Positions 28,593-35,186 of a DNA stretch of 38,788 bases are shown in pieces. The DNA lies in NCBI GenBank assembly GCA_947626885.1, contig CANQTX010000020.1, forward strand, positions 1-38,788. Reading direction: 5' to 3'. The stretch comes from an uncultured Clostridia bacterium. GTDB taxonomy: Bacteria > Bacillota > Clostridia > TANB77 > CAG-508. The stretch's first letter is position 1, and every line of letters begins with the position of its first letter. Made by a program: the position numbers and the translations under genes. The notes beneath the pieces were generated by a model. The model worked only from the letters and a program-made list of their open reading frames with translations, did no database searches and had not been told where the DNA came from.

Positions 28593-29420
28593 TTATTTTC
28601 TTCTCTTAACAATAAACTTATTAGATAATTTTCTTTTATTTCTTGTTTTATATCCAAGAGCTGGTTTACCCCAAGGTGTCATAGGTCCTGAATGTCCAAC
28701 TGGTGCTCTACCTTCACCACCACCATGAGGGTGATCATTAGGGTTCATAACAGAACCTCTTACAGTAGGTCTAATACCCATGTGTCTTTTTCTACCAGCT
28801 TTACCTAATTTAATATTTTCATGATCACTATTCCCTATTGTTCCAATAGTTGCTCTACATTTAATAGATATTAATCTCATTTCTCCAGATGGAAGTCTTA
28901 CATGTGCATAGGCACCCTCTTTTGCCATTAATTGTGCTTCTTGTCCCGCACTTCTTACTAACTTTCCACCTTGACCTGGATTTAATTCTATATTGTGTAT
29001 CATCGTACCAACTGGTATATCCTCAATTGGCATACAATTACCAGTTTTAATATCTACTCCTGAACCTGACATAACTTTATCACCGTCAGTTAATCCTTTT
29101 GGTGCTAAAATATAACTTTTAGTTCCATCTTCATATTCAATTAATGCAATATTAGCACTTCTGTTTGGATCATACTCAATACCAATAACAGTTGCTACCA
29201 TATTGTCTTTTTTTCTTTTAAAATCAATTACTCTATATTTTTGTCTATTTCCACCACCTTGATGTCTTACTGTTATTCTACCATATGAATTTCTACCAGC
29301 ATGTTTTTTCTTAGTTTCTAATAAAGACTTTTCAGGTGTTTTTTTAGTAATTTCTTCAAATGTTGAAGATGTCATATTTCTTCTTGATGGTGTATATGGT
29401 CTATAATGTTTAATTCCCAT
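28593..29420 (-). CDS. rplB: 50S ribosomal protein L2
   Basis: L2 is essential for subunit joining and peptidyl transferase activity. The 275-residue protein has the OB-fold and SH3-like domains with '[20 protein letters not shown]' near residue 39, '[10 protein letters not shown]'-type segment read as '[20 protein letters not shown]', and the C-terminal '[18 protein letters not shown]' with the critical His. It ends '[10 protein letters not shown]'. Complete. The 142-bp gap to rplW and the 106-bp gap to rpsS both carry small hairpins. Confidence 0.98.
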   Translation of the reverse strand: MGIKHYRPYTPSRRNMTSSTFEEITKKTPEKSLLETKKKHAGRNSYGRITVRHQGGGNRQKYRVIDFKRKKDNMVATVIGIEYDPNRSANIALIEYEDGTKSYILAPKGLTDGDKVMSGSGVDIKTGNCMPIEDIPVGTMIHNIELNPGQGGKLVRSAGQEAQLMAKEGAYAHVRLPSGEMRLISIKCRATIGTIGNSDHENIKLGKAGRKRHMGIRPTVRGSVMNPNDHPHGGGEGRAPVGHSGPMTPWGKPALGYKTRNKRKLSNKFIVKRRK

Positions 29421-29563
29421 TTTTCTTTCCTTTCTTCTAGATTTCCAAATTTTTCTGTTTGATAAATCCTTTTTCCTAAATTTACGGATTTTTTCCTGCT
29501 CCGCATAACAGATAAAATTTATTGTCTGGGTTATTTCCCATTAATTTTTTCTATTTACTTTAC

Positions 29564-29911
29564 TTATGCTCCCATAAATGCATCAATAGAATTTTTATAT
29601 TTCTTATTGATTTTTACTTCTTTTCCACCTTTTCCAGTATACTTCTTATCTGAAACATTTACATCTATTGTAACAATAGCTTTTTTCCAGTCTGAAGTTC
29701 TACCTTGGTGTACTCCCATTCTCTTTTCTTTTCCCTTAACAAGGATTGTATTAACTTTTAATACTTTTACTTCAAATAATTTTTCAACTGCATTCTTTAT
29801 TTGAATTTTAGTCGCTTTCTTTGCAACTCTGAAAGTGTATTTTCCTTCTTGCATATCATTACTACTTTTTTCAGTAACAACAGGAGCTAATATAATATCT
29901 TCTGCTACCAT
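29564..29911 (-). CDS. rplW: 50S ribosomal protein L23
   Basis: L23 is the main docking site for trigger factor and the signal recognition particle at the tunnel exit. The product (115 residues) has '[20 protein letters not shown]', '[20 protein letters not shown]' and a C-terminus '[19 protein letters not shown]' somewhat longer than typical. Two starts compete: ATG at 29920, which overlaps the rplD stop and lies only 3 bases from GGAGG, and ATG at 29911, 12 bases from it. I chose the second, with low certainty about the exact start. Confidence 0.95.
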   Translation of the reverse strand: MVAEDIILAPVVTEKSSNDMQEGKYTFRVAKKATKIQIKNAVEKLFEVKVLKVNTILVKGKEKRMGVHQGRTSDWKKAIVTIDVNVSDKKYTGKGGKEVKINKKYKNSIDAFMGA

Positions 29912-29912
29912 C

Positions 29913-30536
29913 TTAAGCATACACCTCCTCTAATTTTTTAATTGTCTCTACTGTTAAAATTAACTTTTTATACTTTAATAAATCATATATATTCATTGTA
30001 TTAACAGAACCAGTTTTAAGATTAGCAATATTTCTAGCTGATTTTTGTACATTTTCATTACTTGTTGGTAATACAACAAAAACTTTTTCTTCCACTTTTA
30101 AGTTTTTCATTGCATTTACCATTTGTTTTGTTTTTATCTCTTTAAAATCAAATTTGTCTACAACAATTAAATCATTTTCTAATACCTTAGAACTTAATAA
30201 TGATTTAATAGCCAATTGTTTTTCTTTTTTATTTACTCTATATTTGTAAGATCTTGGTTTTGGTCCTAAAGCAATACCACCTTTAATCCATTGTGGGGCT
30301 CTAATAGAACCTTGTCTTGCTCTACCTGTTCCTTTTTGTCTCCAAGGTTTTCTTCCACCGCCTCTTACTTCAGCTCTTGTTTTAGTACTTTGTGTACCTT
30401 GTCTTTGATTTGCTAAATAATTTACTAAAACACTGTGCACAATAGCTTCATTTGGTTCAATTCCAAAGATTTCTTCTTTTAAATCTACAGAATTTACTTT
30501 TTTTCCTTCTATATTATATACATCTATACTTGGCAT
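29913..30536 (-). CDS. rplD: 50S ribosomal protein L4
   Basis: L4 reaches into the exit tunnel with an extended loop, seen here as '[20 protein letters not shown]' followed by '[20 protein letters not shown]'. The 207-residue length is standard. In gamma-proteobacteria L4 represses the S10 operon through its leader; whether that applies to the structured rpsJ leader here is unknown. AAGGAGGAAGAG lies before the ATG at 30536, 19 bp after rplC. Confidence 0.97.
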   Translation of the reverse strand: MPSIDVYNIEGKKVNSVDLKEEIFGIEPNEAIVHSVLVNYLANQRQGTQSTKTRAEVRGGGRKPWRQKGTGRARQGSIRAPQWIKGGIALGPKPRSYKYRVNKKEKQLAIKSLLSSKVLENDLIVVDKFDFKEIKTKQMVNAMKNLKVEEKVFVVLPTSNENVQKSARNIANLKTGSVNTMNIYDLLKYKKLILTVETIKKLEEVYA

Positions 30537-30555
30537 TTACTCTTCCTCCTTCCTT

Positions 30556-31194
30556 TTATTTAGATGCTTTAATTGCATTTTTTATTTTCAAAATACTACC
30601 CTTATTTCCAGGTACAGAACCTTTTACTAATATAGCATTTTTATCTAAATCTACTTTTATAACTTCCAAATTTTGAATGGTAACAGTATCAACACCCATA
30701 TGTCCTGGAAGCTTCTTGCCTTTAAATACTCTACCTGGTGTTGATGTTGGTCCCATAGAACCTGGTCTTCTATGATACATAGAACCATGTCCCATTGGTC
30801 CTCTTGATTGTCCATGACGTTTAATAACACCTTGAAAACCTTTTCCTTTTGTAATACCTTGGATATCTACTTTTTCTCCTGCCGTAAAAGTATCAACTTT
30901 AACTTCGTCTCCTACCTTTAAATTGCTTTCACATTGTGGACCAATTCTAAATTCTCTTAAATGTTTTGTAGGTTTTACATTTGCTTTTGTAAAATGCCCT
31001 TTTTGGGGTTTATTAATTTTGTACTCTTTTACATTTCCATACCCCAATTGTACTGCATTATATCCATCCGTTTCTTCTGTTTTTATTTGCACTACAGTGC
31101 AAGGACCAGCTTCTATTACTGTTACAGGAATAACATTTCCTTTTTCATCAAAAATTTGTGTCATTCCAATTTTCTTTCCGATAATTGCTTTCAT
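30556..31194 (-). CDS. rplC: 50S ribosomal protein L3
   Basis: L3 helps form the A-site entry corridor. The 212-residue protein begins '[20 protein letters not shown]' and has '[20 protein letters not shown]', '[20 protein letters not shown]' and '[20 protein letters not shown]'. The tip loop with the conserved residues is intact. It is separated from rpsJ by 119 bp containing two hairpins. Confidence 0.98.
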   Translation of the reverse strand: MKAIIGKKIGMTQIFDEKGNVIPVTVIEAGPCTVVQIKTEETDGYNAVQLGYGNVKEYKINKPQKGHFTKANVKPTKHLREFRIGPQCESNLKVGDEVKVDTFTAGEKVDIQGITKGKGFQGVIKRHGQSRGPMGHGSMYHRRPGSMGPTSTPGRVFKGKKLPGHMGVDTVTIQNLEVIKVDLDKNAILVKGSVPGNKGSILKIKNAIKASK

Positions 31195-31221
31195 TTTTTC
31201 CCTCCTATACGTTTCACCGCA

Positions 31222-31288
31222 TAAGACATCTCTAATTTATTTTGTTTTAAAGAGCTGTCTTAAACTATTGGCTGATATATTTATCAGC
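31222..31288 (-). other. Two tandem hairpins between rpsJ and rplC
   Basis: In transcript order the first is GCTGATA/TATCAGC with a 4-nt loop (31271-31288), a perfect 7-bp stem. The second is TAAGACA/TGTCTTA extended across a one-base mismatch by CTCT/AGAG (31222-31262), with a 17-nt loop. Neither is followed by a T-run. They lie between rpsJ and the ribosome binding site of rplC. Confidence 0.6.
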
Positions 31289-31313
31289 TTGGTTTGAATT
31301 TTCTTTAAAATAA

Positions 31314-31643
31314 TTACAATTTAATTTCAATATCAACACCAGCTGGTAGCTCTAATTTCATTAGACTATCCACTGTTTTTTGTGTTGGATAAAGAATATC
31401 AATCACTCTTTTATGTGTTCTCATTTCAAATTGCTCTCTTGAATCTTTATGTTTGTGTGGAGAACGTAAAATTGTTATTACTTCTTTCTCTGTTGGAAGT
31501 GGAATAGGACCTGAAACTTTAGCTCCTGTTCTTTTAGCAGTATCTACTATCTTTTCAGCAGACTGATCTAAAATAACATAATCATAAGCTTTAAGTCTAA
31601 TTCTTATTTTGTCACTTCCTATTTTTGTGTTTGATGTTGCCAT
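31314..31643 (-). CDS. rpsJ: 30S ribosomal protein S10
   Basis: S10 is part of the small-subunit head and also links NusG and the ribosome as NusE in antitermination. The product has 109 residues, with '[20 protein letters not shown]', '[19 protein letters not shown]' and '[17 protein letters not shown]'. It has a few more N-terminal residues ('[11 protein letters not shown]') than the usual 102. It is the first gene of the supercluster, about 255 nt downstream of the predicted transcription start, with AAGGAGGG before the ATG. Confidence 0.98.
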   Translation of the reverse strand: MATSNTKIGSDKIRIRLKAYDYVILDQSAEKIVDTAKRTGAKVSGPIPLPTEKEVITILRSPHKHKDSREQFEMRTHKRVIDILYPTQKTVDSLMKLELPAGVDIEIKL

Positions 31644-31898
31644 TTTTCTTTTTTCCCTCCTTAATTTAGTATTACGACTAACGGCAAGTTATTAACGTAT
31701 CCTCGTGTTTCATTTAATTCAATTTTTTAATCCAAGCTTTCTTTTGTAAATTCACTATAAACTGAAACTTACACGTCTTGGATAAGTATGTATACGTTTA
31801 TCAAACTTATCGCCCGGTCTAAGCCAAGACATACTCCACGAAAGTTCCCTCCACTTTTAGAGTGTAGCCACATTTCGCTTCCTCGCTTTATCTCATGC
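31644..31898 (-). promoter_or_regulatory. Structured 5' leader of the S10 operon mRNA
   Basis: The predicted transcript starts near 31898 and runs about 255 nt to rpsJ. In transcript order, AAAGT/ACTTT (7-nt loop GGAGGGA) is enclosed by CTC/GAG, and then GTCTTGG/CCAAGAC (7 bp, 31778-31825) encloses ATAAGT/ACTTAT. After that come about 130 nt of AT-rich sequence up to the ribosome binding site. I do not recognise a known riboswitch or ribosomal-protein leader family, and no terminator is present, so control, if any, would act on translation or RNA stability. Confidence 0.5.
31769..31873 (-). CDS. Possible 34-codon leader ORF in the rpsJ leader
   Basis: An ATG at 31873 with GCGAGGA eight bases upstream opens 34 codons ('MWLHSKSGGNFRGVCLGLDR' and 'AISLINVYILIQDV') ending at TAA 31769. 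It starts about 25 nt into the predicted transcript. The 3' half of the ORF coincides with the GTCTTGG/CCAAGAC hairpin, so translation would unfold that structure. No family is recognised. It may be only a chance ORF in a structured RNA. Confidence 0.25.
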   Translation of the reverse strand: MWLHSKSGGNFRGVCLGLDRAISLINVYILIQDV

Positions 31899-31904
31899 TT
31901 TTCT

Positions 31905-31933
31905 ATTATACAACGGATAAATTCCATTGTCAA
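31905..31933 (-). promoter_or_regulatory. Consensus SigA promoter of the S10-spc-alpha supercluster
   Basis: On the minus strand TTGACA (31928-31933) and TATAAT (31905-31910) are both perfect matches, with the ideal 17-bp spacer. It lies between the terminator of the upstream gene and rpsJ and is the strongest promoter in the window by consensus. Confidence 0.95.
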
Positions 31934-31992
31934 CCATATTTTGAAGTTTTTTGAAGATTTCTGCACAATAAAACAATATATCAAGTAAATAT

Positions 31993-32031
31993 AAAAAGGC
32001 AGTAAGCTTTATGAGAGCTATACTGCTTTTT
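31993..32031 (-). terminator. Terminator of the 32.0-33.0 kb gene
   Basis: AAAAAGCAGTA and AGCT pair with AGCT, ACTG and CTTTTT across one or two mismatches on the minus strand, ending in TTTTTA. It is just after the stop codon at 32035 and insulates the S10 promoter. Confidence 0.8.
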
Positions 32032-32034
32032 CAA

Positions 32035-33042
32035 TTATTCGTTTATTAAAGAACACTCTATACCTGTTTTTCCTGCTAATTCCCCATTATTGTATTTTAA
32101 TAAACTGACAGTTGGATTTCCTGTAGCATGTGGTATTTCTAGGACAATTTCCATGATGCCATCATTATCAATATCAATAACTTCTACATTACTTATAGAT
32201 AAATAATATTCTACATTTGTAGCAACATCCCACTTACTTTTCTCTATAGAAACTAAATCAGCAACTTTTTTTCCATTAGCGTCAACTAATATAATTTTTG
32301 AAATTCCTGTTTTCTTATCTGCTAATATTAAAATATATTCCTGTTCCTGATTGCCATCTAAATCTACAACTAATGTCTTTATCATATCATAATCTACTAA
32401 ATGCATATTATTTTCTGTAACAATCGAAGGAATTGTATTGATAACCTTTACCTCTCTTGGTATAGCATCATAATCTTCTGATAAGGCTATTTTACCGACA
32501 TTATCAATTTTTACTAGTCCATCATATATCTGAGAAGATAGAGTACCTAATTTTGATTCTTTAAAACTATAATTTTCATAACTATAATAGGTTATAATAT
32601 ATTTATCTTTATCGGCAGAATTACTATCTATATACTGTAGAGTTACTTCATCCATCTTATTCGTATTTAATATCATACCGTTGTATAAAACTACTAATTC
32701 CTCATTCATAACCTTTTTATTTATATCATTTGAAGAATTCTCATTATTGGTTGTTTGAGATGCTATTACATTAGATAATGCCATATCAATCTGGTTGGCA
32801 ATTGTTGCAGGTTCTCCCTCTTGCTCACTCATCTTATTTTCTGGTATATTAGATACTAGTTGTTTATATTGCTCATCATAATTCTGTTTTTCTGTATGTA
32901 TTAAGTAATAAGTCAGTGCGCCTGTTCCAGTAACTATAATTAAAAAAATAAGCAGCATAAAATTTCCTATTGTTCCTAACTTATATTTTGTTATGTCATT
33001 TTCTTTCATTTTTACTGTTTCATGATTCTTTTCGTTTTTCAC
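32035..33042 (-). CDS. Membrane-anchored protein with FG-GAP/VCBS-like repeats, unknown function
   Basis: The 335-residue product has a short cytoplasmic N-terminus, one transmembrane segment (about residues 25-46, 'FMLLIFLIIVTGTGALTYYL'), a Ser/Asn-rich linker, and an extracellular domain. In that domain two acidic calcium-binding-like loops stand out, 'VVDLDGNQEQEYILIL' near residue 235 and 'VIDIDNDGIMEIVLEI' near residue 300, which match the DxDxDG core of FG-GAP/VCBS repeats. I start it at GTG 33042 because AAAGGAG lies six bases upstream; a TTG at 33117 gives a longer reading with no binding site. It is the next gene after the histidine kinase on the same strand (185 bp apart), with its own terminator. 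Function not known; surface binding is a guess from the fold. Confidence 0.7.
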   Translation of the reverse strand: MKNEKNHETVKMKENDITKYKLGTIGNFMLLIFLIIVTGTGALTYYLIHTEKQNYDEQYKQLVSNIPENKMSEQEGEPATIANQIDMALSNVIASQTTNNENSSNDINKKVMNEELVVLYNGMILNTNKMDEVTLQYIDSNSADKDKYIITYYSYENYSFKESKLGTLSSQIYDGLVKIDNVGKIALSEDYDAIPREVKVINTIPSIVTENNMHLVDYDMIKTLVVDLDGNQEQEYILILADKKTGISKIILVDANGKKVADLVSIEKSKWDVATNVEYYLSISNVEVIDIDNDGIMEIVLEIPHATGNPTVSLLKYNNGELAGKTGIECSLINE

Positions 33043-33227
33043 AGTTTTCTCCTTTGTTTCATATAAAATAATAAGTTTTTCACAATTGTAGTATATCATA
33101 TATATATTTTTTTTCAAAGACTTTTTATAAAAAATACTCTAATATTAAATTATATAGTTAGAATAACAAACTATTCCAAAATGATATAATATAATATTTA
33201 GAGTATCTTCTTATGCTAACATCTTAT

Positions 33228-34121
33228 TTAAAAAAATATCTCGATTTTCTGCTTAAACATTTCTCCATCAGTTGTTGTTTCTAAAATTAAATTATGATCT
33301 TTACTTAAAATATTTCTTACCTTCCACAATCCTAATCCTGTATTACCTTTATGTTCTTTAGTAGTATAATTTTTTTCAAAAATTTTCTTGGTATCTATTC
33401 CTTTATCCAAAAAAGTATTCTCTATGAGAATGGATTTTTTATTCTCCTGATTAGATTGTAAGAATTGCACATTTACTATTTTATCTTCACACTCTACAGA
33501 TGCTTCAATAGCATTATCTAATAAAATCCCTAACATTCTAGAAATTCCATAGGATTTTTCGTCTATTTTTTGAAAATCTGTCAAGATATCAATATTCATC
33601 TGAACATTTCTCTTTTCTGCTATTTTAAATTTATTTAATAATATGCCATATATTGCTGGATTTGTTATCTTTTTAGAAGCTAATACTTCAACATTTTTTA
33701 AGTGATTACATTCTTTTAATAAATTATCAAAATAAATATGCAAAGCCTCCATATCATCTAATAAAATATAACCATCTATTGCTTGTATAATATTATTAAA
33801 ATCATGTTTAAAACTTCTCACACCATCATTTAACTCTAATAAACAACTATTTTGTTGTTCCAAAAAATCCATATCTACTTGAAACTTATGAATTTGTTTT
33901 TGTTGTATTGTGCTATTTACAAAAAAATAAATAACAATACTGGTCACTATTATATCCATTATTACAAAATATTGAATAAAATGAACTTTTAATTTTACTA
34001 GCTCGTATAATACTATATGCAATACAATAACACCTACTACTAAGGCAATTCCATTAACAATATGTTTAATACCATTACATCCTTTAAAATGTCTTTTCTG
34101 ATCGTTTTCTTCTAATTTCAT
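33228..34121 (-). CDS. GHKL-type sensor histidine kinase (AgrC-like), short sensor domain
   Basis: The 297-residue protein has two transmembrane helices (about residues 18-42 and 48-69), then a coiled linker and 'VRSFKHDFNNIIQ', in which His106 is the likely phosphoacceptor of the HPK10/AgrC class. The ATPase domain follows with the N-box 'LGILLDNAIEAS' (Asp202, Asn203) and the G-box 'GNTGLGLWKV' (about 259-268). AgrC proteins normally have six or seven transmembrane helices; two helices with almost no external loop is a strongly reduced sensor. No LytTR response regulator, AgrB or recognisable AgrD is adjacent, so it is an orphan kinase in this window. A SigA promoter and a second, operator-linked region lie upstream. 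It is divergent from a secreted protein gene. Confidence 0.88.
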   Translation of the reverse strand: MKLEENDQKRHFKGCNGIKHIVNGIALVVGVIVLHIVLYELVKLKVHFIQYFVIMDIIVTSIVIYFFVNSTIQQKQIHKFQVDMDFLEQQNSCLLELNDGVRSFKHDFNNIIQAIDGYILLDDMEALHIYFDNLLKECNHLKNVEVLASKKITNPAIYGILLNKFKIAEKRNVQMNIDILTDFQKIDEKSYGISRMLGILLDNAIEASVECEDKIVNVQFLQSNQENKKSILIENTFLDKGIDTKKIFEKNYTTKEHKGNTGLGLWKVRNILSKDHNLILETTTDGEMFKQKIEIFF

Positions 34122-34207
34122 CTTTCGTATTCCTCCATATATTTTTTTTTATCAAAACTTCTATTATAATAGTCTATTTTATATGAATTTTCAACAGTTT
34201 TCATCAT
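34118..34207 (-). CDS. Possible 29-codon ORF overlapping the kinase start
   Basis: ATG-ATG at 34207 is preceded by AAAGGAG about 11 bases upstream and opens 'MMKTVENSYKIDYYNRSFDK' then 'KKYMEEYER', ending in TGA that overlaps the kinase ATG (ATGA). The arrangement fits translational coupling. The peptide has no Cys and no hydrophobic helix, so it does not look like AgrD. A promoter-like TTGAAA-17-TATTAT lies inside it, so the overlap could be accidental. An even shorter ORF (MYDENC) starts at 34211 from the same binding site. Confidence 0.25.
   Translation of the reverse strand: MMKTVENSYKIDYYNRSFDKKKYMEEYER
34166..34194 (-). promoter_or_regulatory. Putative SigA promoter of the kinase gene
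   Basis: TTGAAA (34189-34194) and TATTAT (34166-34171) on the minus strand with a 17-bp spacer. The start would be near 34159, leaving the GGAGG before the kinase ATG in the transcript. Confidence 0.55.
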
Positions 34208-34347
34208 ACATAATTCGACTCCTTTCGATTCGTTCTCTAGCTAACGCTTTTTATTAAAGGTTTCTAGAAACTATCTACTTCTAAATTTAACCTCCTTTTT
34301 TAATATTCACAAGCTTTTTAACCATATCACAAAAAAGACTTTTTGTA

Positions 34348-34367
34348 TCAAAAAGTGATATAAAGTG
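34348..34367 (-). promoter_or_regulatory. Direct-repeat operator-like element, kinase side
   Basis: On the minus strand it reads CACTTTATAT-CACTTTTTGA, two CACTTT units exactly one helical turn (10 bp) apart. It matches the plus-strand element at 34441-34460 in 16 of 20 positions. About 20 bp after it, on the minus strand, is a weak -10-like TATGGT. A GGAGG lies downstream but no start codon follows it, so any transcript from here would be a long leader or non-coding. Confidence 0.5.
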
Positions 34368-34440
34368 ATTATTTTTTTTATAAATATTCTGTATATATTT
34401 AAAAATTCAATAATATTATGCATAAAAAATTATAAAAAGT

Positions 34441-34460
34441 CACTTTTAACCACTTTTTGT
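34441..34460 (+). promoter_or_regulatory. Direct-repeat operator-like element, secreted-protein side
   Basis: The plus strand reads CACTTTTAAC-CACTTTTTGT, again two CACTTT units 10 bp apart, preceded by AAAAAGT so that AAAAAGT-N11-ACTTTTT is also an inverted repeat. It overlaps the -35 region of the secreted protein gene and runs into TTTGTCG, which resembles a Spo0A box. The position fits an activator site. Confidence 0.5.
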
Positions 34461-34486
34461 CGTTTTGTAAACATTTTTACTATATT
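34457..34486 (+). promoter_or_regulatory. Putative weak promoter of the secreted protein gene
   Basis: TTGTCG (34457-34462) and TATATT (34481-34486) with an 18-bp spacer. The weak -35 and long spacer are those expected of an activator-dependent promoter. It leaves a leader of about 140 nt before the ATG at 34633. The rest of this kinase-to-secreted-protein gap (34212-34632) otherwise holds the palindrome GTTTCTAGAAAC at 34260-34271 and no gene. Confidence 0.35.
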
Positions 34487-34632
34487 ATATTTGTGAAACG
34501 TTTTTGCCTTTCAAGGTAATTCATTTCTATCACATATAAAACTACTTACAAACTTGTAGTTATTATTTTGTGGTAATTAGTACTAATTGATAAAAGGCGA
34601 TTTGATGATTGACAACAGGAGGGAAAAACAAA

Positions 34633-35097
34633 ATGACAAAAAAAATAAGATTATCTTTATTCTCTTTATTGATGGTACTGATTTCATGCACAACTGCTTT
34701 TGCAGAAACAGACACAGCTAAAATACAGAAGCATACGTTCTCGTTCACAGTACCGGCTGAGACAGAAACCGCCAGTCCTAACATATGGGGACAAGTTGGA
34801 CCGGGCGTCGGACCGGCTTCTCATATCGATACACCACTATTTTATCTCGAGGATAGGTATTTTGCCTATGAGATGTCAGCATGTGATCAAAACGGAAACG
34901 CCGTACAAAAGCAGTATTCAGTGGAGTTTAACACTTCATTAGGAAGCACAATAGGATCTATGACTGGAGCTGCTAATGGCGGAATTTACAAACAGGATTG
35001 GATTACGATAAATTCTCCAGGTAGCTATAAATTTACTTTATATAATCAAAGCGACACATCTCTGATTATCACGGTAACTTATTATTCCTGGAAGTAA
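34633..35097 (+). CDS. Small secreted protein, unknown family, GC-rich for this genome
   Basis: The 154-residue product has a clear Sec signal peptide, 'MTKKIRLSLFSLLMVLIS' continuing to 'CTTAFA', with cleavage expected after Ala at about position 24. The mature part of about 130 residues is rich in Ser, Thr, Tyr and Gly and looks like a single beta-sandwich, with 'GSYKFTLYNQSDTSLIITVT' near the C-terminal end and a terminal 'YYSWK'. Two Pro/Gly motifs ('IWGQVGPGVGPASHID') near residue 53 are distinctive. I recognise no family. I start it at ATG 34633 with GGAGGG nine bases upstream. The central coding part is about 50% GC, against about 30% in neighbours, which suggests recent gain by transfer. 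It is one of only two plus-strand genes here and is divergent from the kinase. Confidence 0.8.
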   Translation: MTKKIRLSLFSLLMVLISCTTAFAETDTAKIQKHTFSFTVPAETETASPNIWGQVGPGVGPASHIDTPLFYLEDRYFAYEMSACDQNGNAVQKQYSVEFNTSLGSTIGSMTGAANGGIYKQDWITINSPGSYKFTLYNQSDTSLIITVTYYSWK

Positions 35098-35155
35098 AAT
35101 AAGTAAACCAATTTATAATAATTAATTCATTATCGTCTTTTATCTGATTGGTACA

Positions 35156-35186
35156 AAATGGCTAGGTGGATTCCACCTAGCCATTT
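35156..35186. terminator. Bidirectional terminator shared by the secreted protein and the anti-sigma gene
   Basis: AAATGGCTAGGTGG pairs perfectly with CCACCTAGCCATTT (14 bp, 3-nt loop). On the plus strand it is followed by GTCTTTTCT, and on the minus strand by TTGT after the pairing TTT. The stop codon of the anti-sigma gene (TAG, 35177-35179) is inside the stem. Confidence 0.8.

Noticed and set aside
31769..31984. A 71-codon minus-strand frame upstream of rpsJ
   Set aside because: Its first half runs through the consensus S10 promoter and would not be transcribed. Only the last 34 codons, after the ATG at 31873, remain as a weak candidate.
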